The notes under the pieces were generated by a model, which saw only the letters and a program-made list of their open reading frames with translations, did no database searches and was not told the DNA's origin. Shown here in pieces: positions 55,520-64,000 of a stretch of DNA of 64,000 nucleotides; position 1 is the stretch's first letter, and the number at the start of each line of letters is the position of its first letter. The position numbers and the translations under genes were made by a program. Source of the stretch: Tetmemena sp. SeJ-2015 (taxonomy: Eukaryota > Ciliophora > Spirotrichea > Sporadotrichida > Oxytrichidae); the NCBI GenBank assembly GCA_027382625.1, contig JAJKFJ010021811.1:1-64000 (forward strand), read 5' to 3'.

Positions 55520-58186
55520 GATTTAAGAATTTCATCAGAAAACCATCAGGCACTTGAGAAGCATTTATTTGCATAATATTCTTGTCTCACTTACTCCGTC
55601 CTTGTCAGTGCAGTGTTTCGCAATTGCTGTGATTAGAGAGGGTGTAACAATAAGAATCTAAGATTAATATCCTTATTTTATCTCAATAAAATATTTTCAA
55701 AATGTACTTGAGCAAGTGATCCTTAGTTTCCAGTTGTATGGTTTGTTTGGGCCATTTGAAATAATGATGTGCTATCTCCACTGGGTCCTTTGCTCCGTAG
55801 ATCTACTTAATTACCTCAATTCTGTTTAATTTTCGCTCAAGTATATCCATTTCCAATTAATTTTACTTTAATCTGCTGCAAATATTTATTCATCTAGAAA
55901 AAAACTATAACTTTCTTTGTAGTTCGAGCAATTTTTAGATTACAGGTTACAAATATTGTTATACTCCTAAGATAGACTAGATTCGGCTTTATTTATTGGT
56001 TAATATGGGAAGAATGATGGAGTAGAAGAGATAGTTTTACACTTTATCTCTTGCTTTATATTCAATCCTTTAAAAGAGAGTTTACAGTCTTCTAATAAAT
56101 AAAAGAAATTATAACATCACTTATTCTATAGATCGCCATTGTTCTTCCTTAGCTCCTGCAAAATTTATTCAATCTTGAACTCGCTAAAATATTCAAAGAA
56201 ATGAAAAATTTAAGGTTTTAAAGAGAGCTAGAACCGAGTAACTCATTTATCTGATTTAGCTTTTCTTCCTCCTCGCTCGTCATACCATAGCCCTTTATTT
56301 TCCCCTTTCTAAAACGAAAATTAATTAGACATCGCTCACGCATAAATAGGAAGATTAGACTTACATTTATCTAATCTGCTGATTTCCTGGCTTTTTAATG
56401 TGAAGGCTTCCCTGGGCGGGTTGGTTTGGAATCTTGGCAAAGAATTCTGAGGGTTACACATAGTTAGAAGGTTGGACTCCAATTGCAGGCCCTGGGCCGA
56501 TGTTGAAACTCATGGGCAGGTCTTGATCACACTTCAACTCTTTCATTCCCTAGATGAACAGTTTGAACTTGAAAGTATGAGGCCCTTTGTTCTTAAGAAA
56601 AAGTTAATTTAAGCTATGATATTATTTTTCACTTTCTTTGGGGCCTTGAATTTCATTTTTAGCTTTCCCTCTTTATAGGGCTGAATTTCCTCATTAGATA
56701 AGTAAATAATAATCTTGCTGGTTAGAAAATATGTTTTGAAGATGTCTAGAATGTGAGGAATTCGGTATTCCCATGTTCTGCCTGCTGATCCAAAAAGCAC
56801 TTATCTTAAAACCCTATTTAAGAAATTTTCATAAGAGATCTTAAAAATCTTTGGGCCAAATAATGTTGGTTTTATTCTTAAGGAGCCAGAAGAATTCCAA
56901 GTCTTACTCTGGCAGTACCCACTCCTAGCTTTTGCTTGAGAGGATGGCAAACTCAAGCTTTTAGCTGTCACGTATCTCGGTGAGCTTGCTCTGATCAATG
57001 ATGGGTGGAGCTTTACTGGGCTGCGGCTTTTTTGAAGCGCTGTCTTGACTTTTGGCTATTCCACTATAAGAACTATAAGCTTAAAAATATTATGGGATTA
57101 TGGGTAACAATGTTGAGCATAATTAGTTTTCTTGAATAAACTTTGACTGCAGACTTACACAGCTTCATCCTTGAGCATTTGATTCTCAATTTATAATTTA
57201 CTTTATTCTGAAGCGAAATGAGGCCAGCGCCATTAGCAATACCTGCTTCTTTAGATTCTTCTTTGGCCCAAGCCTTCCGCCTATTGTTAGGACTCAGCCT
57301 GTTTATTTAAGATTTAGATCATAAAATATTCAACTTGAAGTATAGTTGAAGGAATGACTGTTGCTGGTTGAGATGAGCTCAATAAGTTTCTTATCTAGTG
57401 CTTTCTAGAGATATTCTTTCCCAAAATTTTTTAATTCGTCCACGATAATTGAAGTGAGCTTTATTGAAGCCAACTCCTCATCCCAAATATTGTCTGTGCT
57501 GGTCGCTGCTTGCCTCACTTCAACTCTTCTACTGGCATTTATAGAAGAAATAATAAAAGATGGAAAAAAATGGCTTCGTGTGGACCCCTAAAGCACCGAA
57601 ATTTGAAGGGCCATCTCACGCACATCTGGGCCACTGCTCATTCTTTGATCTTAAGATTATTAAATAAGTACTTTAAAAAATGTTGATCGAATTCAGAAGG
57701 TTGAAGATTACTCAAGTAAAAATTACACCAATTTGATTTTGAAGATTGTGAAGAGAGTTTTTAACTTGCGAATGGTTGAAGTCTTTGATATTTTTCTAGC
57801 CATTCAGCATCATTTTCCAAGCGCTCTTGGAATCCCCGTTCGACTGACTTAGTTTGCGGTTTATTGCTGCTATCTCTTGGTCACTCAAGTTCTCATTCCA
57901 ATAAATGAAGAGATCAGCAATAGTGAATATACAGATTGTTTCTAAGATTCCTCTAACTCTTGCATCTCTCTTGGCCTGCTGTGACGCCATTGCCGCTGTT
58001 CTCTCCGCCAGAGTTGCCTAAGTCTGAATTGTAGAGAAAGCCATCTATATCAGGAGTCAAGTCGCCACTCATCCTGTGGTTCTCTTAAGTGCGGACCATC
58101 CCTCCGCTGCTGCTTGTACCAAGGGCATTTGCATTTTATTTCCAATCGTTCGTTCCACCATCGGGTGTAGTCTAGTTCTAGCTCAT
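55520..58186 (-). CDS. Uncharacterised locus, helical protein (part of a possibly larger gene)
   Basis: First block from ATG 58186: MSQNQTTPDGGTNDWKQNAN, Ser/Gly/Asn-rich. Then blocks separated by IES-like inserts: GILETICIFTIADLFIYWNE (57950), VRQAATSTDNIWDEELASIK and FGKEYLQKALDKKLIELIST (57510-57370), NNRRKAWAKEESKEAGIANG (57280), KLTEIRDSQKLEFAILS (56985), TWEYRIPHILDIFKTYFLTS (56770), GPHTFKFKLFIQGMKELKCD (56590), KGKIKGYGMTSEEEEKLNQI (56300), and MDILERKLNRIEVIKQIYGA (55850). The order is collinear on the minus strand. The block 56650-56500 has a beta-sandwich look (KMKFKAP then HTFKFKLF) reminiscent of Sec63-type domains, but this is weak. Start and end uncertain. Confidence 0.45.
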
Positions 58187-59656
58187 CAATGAATTAACCT
58201 CTTATTTTAAACATCGAATTAAGATAGCTCCCGTTGAGTGCATGAAAGCCAGTTGAGGAATTTATTTGTGCTCCATAGTGATCTTAAGAATGTTCCTTCT
58301 GCTATGCACTTAAGAATCTCCGAGGCCTGAGCTTTCTTGCAGCTGAGATGCGCCTACTTACCTCGGCTGCTCTTTCAGCTGTACGATGGCTTCAATTAGG
58401 TCCTCATCGGAATCGATTCTGATCACCTCACCTTCGCAGTCCACGTAACTCATCTGCAGTTGCTTAGGATCAGTAAAATATAGAAATGAAGTGTCTAAAA
58501 AAATATTCAAATTTATAATTATGATCAGCACCTTTTATGTCTTCAAATTTATCCCGGAAGAGCTGAGAAGTACTTCGAACCTAGGCTAAAAGTTAGATAA
58601 ATCTTATTTAAAAGATGAAAGAATTTAAGATATTCTTCTGATCTCCCCAAGGTATTGAGACTTAAATAAATTCTTCATTTAACGTAATGATATTCTAGTT
58701 TGATCTACTTGATTATGCTCATTTCTAAAACGATAATGACAATTTAATTAAGTAAATCCTGAATAATATGCTTCATCAAGAGCGATTAACAACCTGCAAT
58801 AAATAAGTCTATAAGTATAGCATTTTATATACATTTAAATACCTTTAACTCATTCATTTTAGTGCTGACTTAATTCCTCTATTTATAATGCTTCTTAAGT
58901 TTCCTCAATTGCTTGCTCTTATCTATCTACGTCTTCAGGTTGCGGCTGATCTTCTTCGTCCCAAGGGGCAAGAGTGCCATCTAGCCTGATCTGTATAAGC
59001 TTCCTTTTCTTCTTCAGTTTAAGTCCCTTGACTTTGAGATTCGTCTTGGCTCTACCTCTATCTGACAAAAGCTTAATAAGTGATGAGGGAATATTTTGAA
59101 AGCTTAAGATTTTGATTCGATATAAAATAGTAATGATTGTGAAAATAGCATTTAAAATATATGGATAGGTTGGGTATCCTGATGAATCCTTGTCCAAGGG
59201 ATTTCCTCAGCTCTAAGTCTTCTTGGAGCTATTGCTATTCAAGTCCCTCTAAGCGCCCATTTGGCAAATCCCCATTCATCCATTCCTCGCTGTGCCTGTC
59301 TTTGACAATACTGCTGTGCTGATAGGAATTCAGTTTGCTCATTTTCGCAGTGTGAGAGTAGGCCTAGTATATTGAGCTATCTCCATTCATGTAGGGATAG
59401 GCAGGATACTTCTACTTAATAGAATTGGGAGTCATGAGTGTCTGTAAATGAGATCCTTGACTGCCTATTTGGGTGGCAGTGATAGTGCTTTGCAACTGCT
59501 AATGCAATCGTCTCTCTAAGTGAATCTTCTCGTAATGAGATAGCTTGGACAGCTAAGCTAGTGGATTAGAGTGGAGTTGGTCAAGTGAACTGGCTACGGA
59601 TAGTGAGTGTATTGAGAACCACCCTCCTCCGTGAGCTCCTCAACAAAGTCGCTCAT
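58186..59656 (-). CDS. Uncharacterised locus with a PB1-like segment
   Basis: Block 1 (ATG 59656, MSDFVEELTEEGG) and block 2 (YEKIHLERRLHQQLQSTITA to LGQGFIRIPN, 59520-59180) are Gln/Ser/Tyr-rich. Block 3 (59080-58920) reads LKVKGLKLKKKRKLIQIRLD and an acidic tail. Block 4 (58570-58370) reads LFRDKFEDIKGADHNYKFEY then QMSYVDCEGEVIRIDSDEDL with IEAIVQL, the acidic OPCA-type motif of a PB1 interaction domain. A GT...AG intron may follow at about 58368-58350. The end at TGA 58186-58188 overlaps the next ATG, and the start overlaps the previous TGA, so this may be the middle of one long gene. Confidence 0.45.
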
Positions 59657-61702
59657 ATTATTAGCAAAAAGCAAGGGATAGTTTTGCCTCGAAGCTAAAT
59701 TACATAGATATTTAAAAAGCCTGTAATCAATTCATTGAATTAAGCTGGGATCTTGGATTTGTGGGTTTCTTGTTATTGCTGTTGTTATTGCTTTATGAGT
59801 AAGTTATTGATGTGGAAGTTAGATTTGAGTCTCGTCTCCCTAATAACCTTCTTAAACCTATTGTTTAGATAAGTAAAGAAATTAAAAGTTATCAAGTGCT
59901 CCTCTCTCAGTCTTAATGTTTTATCTCCTGTTTATTTCGAACTCCTGGATCGGTACAGACTGCTTCCTAACCGTATATTGCTAATCCTCTATAGGTGTGG
60001 TTTAACACTCCTCATTTCTTGAAGTGCTGGTATCTTGCTGTTCTCTTGCTGTAGTGATCTTGGTAACCTATATATTTGGAAGCCTTAAGGCTTAGTACTG
60101 AAAGTTGCCATCATTCTATATCTCCATACCTTGCACTCCTTAAGTGGAGGTAGTTTCATGATTGGTTGCAAGCCTCCTCTTTGTCTTGAGGTGTTGACTG
60201 ATTTTTTGAAGCCCATCAGTCCATAGACTGAAGCCTAAGTATATCAAATACCATATGCTTATGAAGTTGGTTGATGGGATGACGTCAGATTGCTACTCGC
60301 TAGCTAGTTATAATTTAAAGTAATAACAAAAAATATCCAAAGTTTCTGGAGGATTCCTCTTGTCCAAGAGGCTTTAATGCAGTATTTCTTTCTTGCTGAG
60401 AGTATTATAAATAAGTTTATAAATAAGTTTAATTGGTTTTCCATCTCCTGTGCCTATTTTTTTCTTTATGGCCCTTAAATAAACTGTCTTGATCGTTCTT
60501 GGCTTATTTATTTGGTTTGAGGAAGTGGAATATACTTGGCTTACTAAGTCATCAACCCGAAGATACAAATGAAATTGAAATTAAAATGTTTTCAATTGTA
60601 TACTAGGGCTCCTTTCCATCAAAAGAGCAATCAAGACTCTAAAAAATTAAAATGGAGAGTATGTATATTCTTGAGTTGCTGGATATTCTTCATCTGTTGT
60701 ATTTCTAGAGCAAGCTATTTGGAATCTGGATTATCTGTGTTTGATGAGTTTTGATTCTCGAAAGCAGTTATGCTCTCATTTAAAATGTTTAAGAGCGCTT
60801 TCTGGTAGGTGCTCTGTAAATTGGAGTAGGCCCTCACTCCTCTTTAATTTTGGCTTTTCTCTCCTATCGGTATTGGGTTCAATGAAAAAGCTTTGACTTA
60901 TCTATTAGTAGCAGTTTGAGATTCTATCTCTGTCGTGTGGATTGAATTTCTCGTTTAACTTGTACTAGGCATAGCTTAGAAGAACTTATAAAAAAAATAT
61001 AATTAATATAATAAACTTTCTTGCATGACCTGCTTGTTGATTTTAGAAGTTAATGAATCCGTTTTGATAAGGCGATGACTCTATTGCATAAAGATATATT
61101 ATAAATTAGATAGCATTAATAGCTGAGCTCTTAGCCACATCTATCCCAGAGGTTTAATTTTCTAGTTCCATAGAGTGAGTATTTCGAGATCTGTTTTTAA
61201 ATCGAAGATATAAAAAATGTTTTCAAAAAATCTAGAACTGTCAGCGGCAATGATCTGTCCAATTCTATGATTCTAATAAGTGTTCCTATTTTCTTGGGAT
61301 CGCGAAGCTGCTTCCGCATTAAGTTAGTTTGGAGTTTAAAAATAAATATATAAGTAAGTTTTTGCATCAGTATCAAAGTTCTTTTCATACTCGCTCACCA
61401 TCAGCTAGTCCAATATCTTTTTTAATCATCTCTATCATTTAAAATTTAAATTTGATAGTAGGGAAGAGCGTGCGAGGCTATTCAACTTCTGTTACTTTAT
61501 TCTGTCTCATTGAAAACAGTAACTTAGATTATATTCAGAAGAGAAAATATCAATATATTTAATTAGAATCCTGCGTCCTATTACTCTTAATCTTGGAAAG
61601 TTGCCTAGAACGGCCGTTGGTCGAAGCTTGCTGACTGGTTTTGGCTTTATAGATTTCGCTGACATTTACTAATTAAGCAGTGTGAGGGGACTTATTCATC
61701 AT
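59653..61702 (-). CDS. Uncharacterised Gln-rich protein with one hydrophobic segment
   Basis: Start ATG 61702 (MMNKSPHTAQLVNVSEIYKA). Blocks: RTLFPTIKFKFQMIEMIKKD (61480-61420), NFDTDAKTYLYIYFQTPNQL to FENIFYIFDLKTDLEILTLW (61380-61170), IHTTEIESQTATNRQVKAFS to LEIQQMKNIQQLKNIHTLHF (60950-60640), LRVDDLVSQVYSTSSNQINK (60560-60370), FISIWYLIYLGFSLWTDGLQ (hydrophobic, near 60250), and a long Gln/Thr-rich part with polyQ near 59770. One 4-bp removal (61390-61396) is needed. The frame closes at TGA 59653-59655. No family recognised. Confidence 0.5.
61390..61396 (-). other. Ultra-short IES (1 bp), pointer GAG (CTC on + strand)
   Basis: CTC at 61390-61392 and 61394-61396 with one base between. Removing 4 bp gives GLADGEYEKNFDTDAKTYLY; otherwise the frame hits a TGA after six bases. 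Confidence 0.5.
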
Positions 61703-61899
61703 TTTCTATAATTACTTAATTTGACGAAGACCTGCTGATTATAATTTCAACAAACTACACTCTATGATTATTGCAAATACAAATTCTATTTTATTCTAAA
61801 GTTCTTACTTCCATGCTATTTATTTCACTTATCATTATCAATGAAACAAGTAGAGCGAGTTAAATTAATTTTGCTTCCATAAATCAATAAGAATTAAAA

Positions 61900-62469
61900 A
61901 TGATGATGTTCAAGTCACTTATCTCAAATCCCATGCTAAAGAGTCAGCTAGCATCCACTCAGAGCTAAACCATGCTCGGTCAAATGATCATGCGCTAGCA
62001 AGCTGCGGCATCTTCCATGCTGCACATGACGCAGATGAGGAGCTTCACTGGAAAGACAGAGTCAGGCTTCAAGTTCAAGACTCCCAAGATGCGCATGAAG
62101 CACCTCACAAGGGTCTACCCCCCACCAGGCCTTAACTTGAGAATCCCCATGGACCTCACTCACGAGACCTACCTGAGATAGATAGGCGGTGACTGTGAGG
62201 AAGTAGCAGACAAGTTTGAAAACATAGATGAGGTCTTCAAGCTAACTTCGGTAAGTTGAGTTTGATTGATGAGAGGAGAAATAAGGGTGATAGTGATAAT
62301 ATTGTAAACTTCTTATTTAGGATGAGATGAAGACAAAGGGAGTCCCTCCTCAGCAAAGAAGATTAACACAAAATATATTTTAATAGAAACTAAATTTACA
62401 TTGTGAAGATACATTCTAAGTAAGGAACACGCATGTTAACTATTGTTGTAGGATGCAGAGAACTTCTGA
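61900..62469 (+). CDS. Mitochondrial small-subunit ribosomal protein mS41 (IGR motif)
   Basis: Start ATG 61900. The N-terminus is Met/Gln/Lys-rich and positively charged (MMMFKSLISNPMLKSQLAST), as expected for mitochondrial import. The IGR-motif domain follows: HETYLRQIGGDCEEVADKFE, then ENIDEVFKLTSDEMKTKGVP and PPQQRRYILSKEH, matching the mS41/FYV4 family. The GT...AG intron at 62251-62320 and the IES at 62364-62404 both lie inside the domain; after both are removed the protein ends at TGA 62467-62469. The length (about 150 residues) is usual for the family. The best-resolved small gene of the window. Confidence 0.9.
62251..62320 (+). other. Intron (70 bp) in mS41 gene
   Basis: GTAAGT...TATTTAG; splicing gives EVFKLTSDEMKTKGVP, the conserved IGR-domain sequence. 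Confidence 0.92.
62364..62404 (+). other. IES (41 bp), pointer GAAGAT
   Basis: GAAGAT at 62358-62363 and 62405-62410. The join gives PPQQRRYILSKEHACQLLLQ, recovering the family's RRYIL motif. The insert is AT-rich and lacks GT...AG ends. Confidence 0.93.
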
Positions 62470-63055
62470 GAAGAGGAGTCTAAAAAGTAGAATTTTAAAA
62501 ACATAGATTTGTAATGGTTATTTTGAAATAAGGAGTGCTTTCATTTGAGTACCTGAGCAGAAGAACTTGCCTAGATAAGGTGAGAGACAAGTGATTATTT
62601 TAAAGCCCTCATCAGTCAGCACTGTAGTTTTATGGTTTTGGAATACTTAGAATTAGCAAATGTTATTTAATCTCAATTCTTTCTAAATCATAGTCATTTT
62701 ACTTTAAAGCTAAATTATAGATCTATTTCACAAAAAAAGTGCAATATAAAAAAAGAATTGAGATTTAATCAAAGCAAAGAATAAAAGTTTATAAACATTT
62801 TTTCATATAGTCTTCTAAAGATAATTTTAATAAAGATAATTATTACAAAAATTTTCATTTTTTAAAGAAATTATTTTCTCTCAATTTAAAGGGAATAATT
62901 TGAGAAACTTTAAAAATATAATTTATATTCTAGATAGCAAATAAGAAACACTAAAATGAGCTAATATATTTCCTATTTGATGCCATATTTTTTTTAAAAA
63001 AGAGAACTTCTTGATAAATTAAAGAACACTATATTTATAACAATAATAAGGAGGC
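62470..63055. other. AT-rich non-coding region
   Basis: Long A/T runs, no supported frame. Probably 3' region of the mS41 locus plus germline-limited spacer and the 5' region of the next gene. Confidence 0.5.
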
Positions 63056-63993
63056 ATGGATTACACCGATACCTTTGGCAATACAAAAGTGTCCAATCAA
63101 TTATCATCATTATGATATTTCTTCTTTTTTCATTTTTGTCCACGACTTATTTACCAAGAAAGAACTCCTCCTACTTGCCTGAAATATATAACCCAACAAG
63201 TCCAAAATATTAGCAAACTATTCTATTATTGTGGATCCACTTATTAAAATATTTGACGAATGAGAATGTGAGTATTAACAGCAGTCCCTTTCAGCAGACG
63301 CATATTTATCGTAGCTCGTTTCTGAATGAGCTGCATGTGGACGGCACGAACTCAAGCCCTTGAAGAGACTGAACAGATAGTTATCTCACGAAAATAAAAA
63401 GCCAATCATCTTAGAATAGTTTGATATATTTTAAGTATGGATACTTTTTATTGTGAATGGAGTAAGGTTTGAAGATCCTAAAACTCAAAAAAGTAAGCTT
63501 GGGAATTTTTATAATCTGCCAGTCATTTCTTTTTAAGATTGTTTACTCTACTACTTAGGATACTAGGCTAAGATTAGCACCTCTAAACTGAGTGCGGGTG
63601 ATGCCACTAGTAATTAAACCAGGATCTATGAAAATAAAATTTTAATCTTCTTAAAAGTATGTTGATTTTTTTGAAAAGAGGATTTCTATAAACTCTCCAG
63701 GAATTAACTAAACACAGGAAGTTCGTAGTGTCTCTAGAAATAATTTTTATCACTTTCAATTAATTTTAATATTTTGTCTTTTATTGTTTTATTATTGAAA
63801 TAAGGGAAAAATAAACAAGAAGAGCAGTTTCAACAAACTATCACCGAGTAGAAACGAGTCTACTGAAACTCTGCTAATGAACTAGCAGATTCAAGGCAAG
63901 GCCATGAGTCCAAAAGCAAGCATACAAAATTCCAAGGTGTCCCCTTCTTTTAAAGAGAGCAGCAAATCCAACTCCTCCCCTAAATATAAATGA
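63056..63993 (+). CDS. Uncharacterised Ser/Asn/Lys-rich protein
   Basis: Start ATG 63056 (MDYTDTFGNTKVSNQLSSL); last block ends at TGA 63991-63993. Blocks: LLKYLTNENVSINSSPFQQT then SSFLNELHVDGTNSSP (63240-63360), SYLTKIKSQSSQNSLIYFKY (63380-63440) and KINKKSSFNKLSPSRNESTE with KASIQNSKVSPSFKESSKSN (63810-63985). Frame changes near 63110-63230, 63365, 63450-63540 and 63640-63800 indicate several IESs or introns. The composition is disordered; no domain recognised. The stop lies seven bases before the window ends. Confidence 0.5.
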
Positions 63994-64000
63994 TCATATT

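Noticed and set aside
1..64000. Germline transposons of the TBE type or other transposase genes
   Set aside because: No transposase-like motif or long terminal inverted repeat could be recognised in any frame.
1..64000. Telomeric C4A4/G4T4 repeats, CRISPR arrays, bacterial operons or rRNA
   Set aside because: None seen; frequent in-frame TAA/TAG, introns and eukaryotic protein families exclude a prokaryotic reading.

Overview
Organism and kind of DNA. The window reads as germline (micronuclear) DNA of a spirotrich ciliate close to the hypotrichs (Oxytricha/Stylonychia/Tetmemena type). TAA and TAG lie inside every convincing reading frame at positions where glutamine fits, and TGA is the only stop that ends them. 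Recognisable proteins are broken every 50-500 bases by short AT-rich inserts that lack GT...AG ends. Each insert is bounded by a short direct repeat, and removing one repeat copy plus the insert restores the conserved protein frame. This is the MDS (macronuclear-destined segment) / IES (internal eliminated sequence) / pointer layout known from hypotrich germlines. True GT...AG introns (35-128 bp) are also present. No telomeric C4A4/G4T4 runs are visible, so these are loci before chromosome fragmentation.

Layout. 1-6 kb: Q-rich uncharacterised coding (+). 6-8 kb: hormone-sensitive-lipase-type hydrolase (+). 8.1-9.2 kb: multipass membrane protein (+). 9.4-11.9 kb: Q-rich protein (-). 12.3-15.3 kb: long coiled-coil protein (+). 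15.8-18.2 kb: MFSD1-like transporter (-). 18.5-20.3 kb: uncharacterised (-). 20.5-21 kb: DPM2 (+). 21.2-21.8 kb: uncharacterised (-). 22.0-23.0 kb: JmjC/cupin hydroxylase with an inverted MDS (-). 23-24.6 kb: two small genes. 24.7-25.8 kb: rhomboid protease (+). 26.7-27.8 kb: homeodomain protein (-). 28.6-29.9 kb: TIP41 (-). 30.2-32.6 kb: sestrin (-). 33.4-34.9 kb: protein kinase (+). 35.0-41.0 kb: coiled-coil and Q/S-rich genes (-). 41.4-43.2 kb: rhodanese + dual-specificity phosphatase with a displaced last MDS (-). 43.5-47.0 kb: basic Q-rich protein and F-box/LRR protein (+). 47.1-52.5 kb: P4-ATPase lipid flippase with more than a dozen IESs (-). 52.8-55.3 kb: two tandem paralogues (-). 55.5-61.7 kb: large uncharacterised locus (-). 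61.9-62.5 kb: mitochondrial ribosomal protein mS41 (+). 63.1-64.0 kb: S/N-rich protein (+).

How it fits together. These are mostly unrelated housekeeping and signalling loci that would each end up on its own macronuclear nanochromosome, so neighbours need not share function. The unusual content is the genome architecture. Two genes are scrambled: the JmjC gene needs a tiny inverted MDS, and the phosphatase needs a terminal MDS that sits inside an upstream IES. Several IESs appear to be only 1-2 bp between repeats, and one is about 663 bp. All joins were worked out by hand; no search or macronuclear sequence was available.
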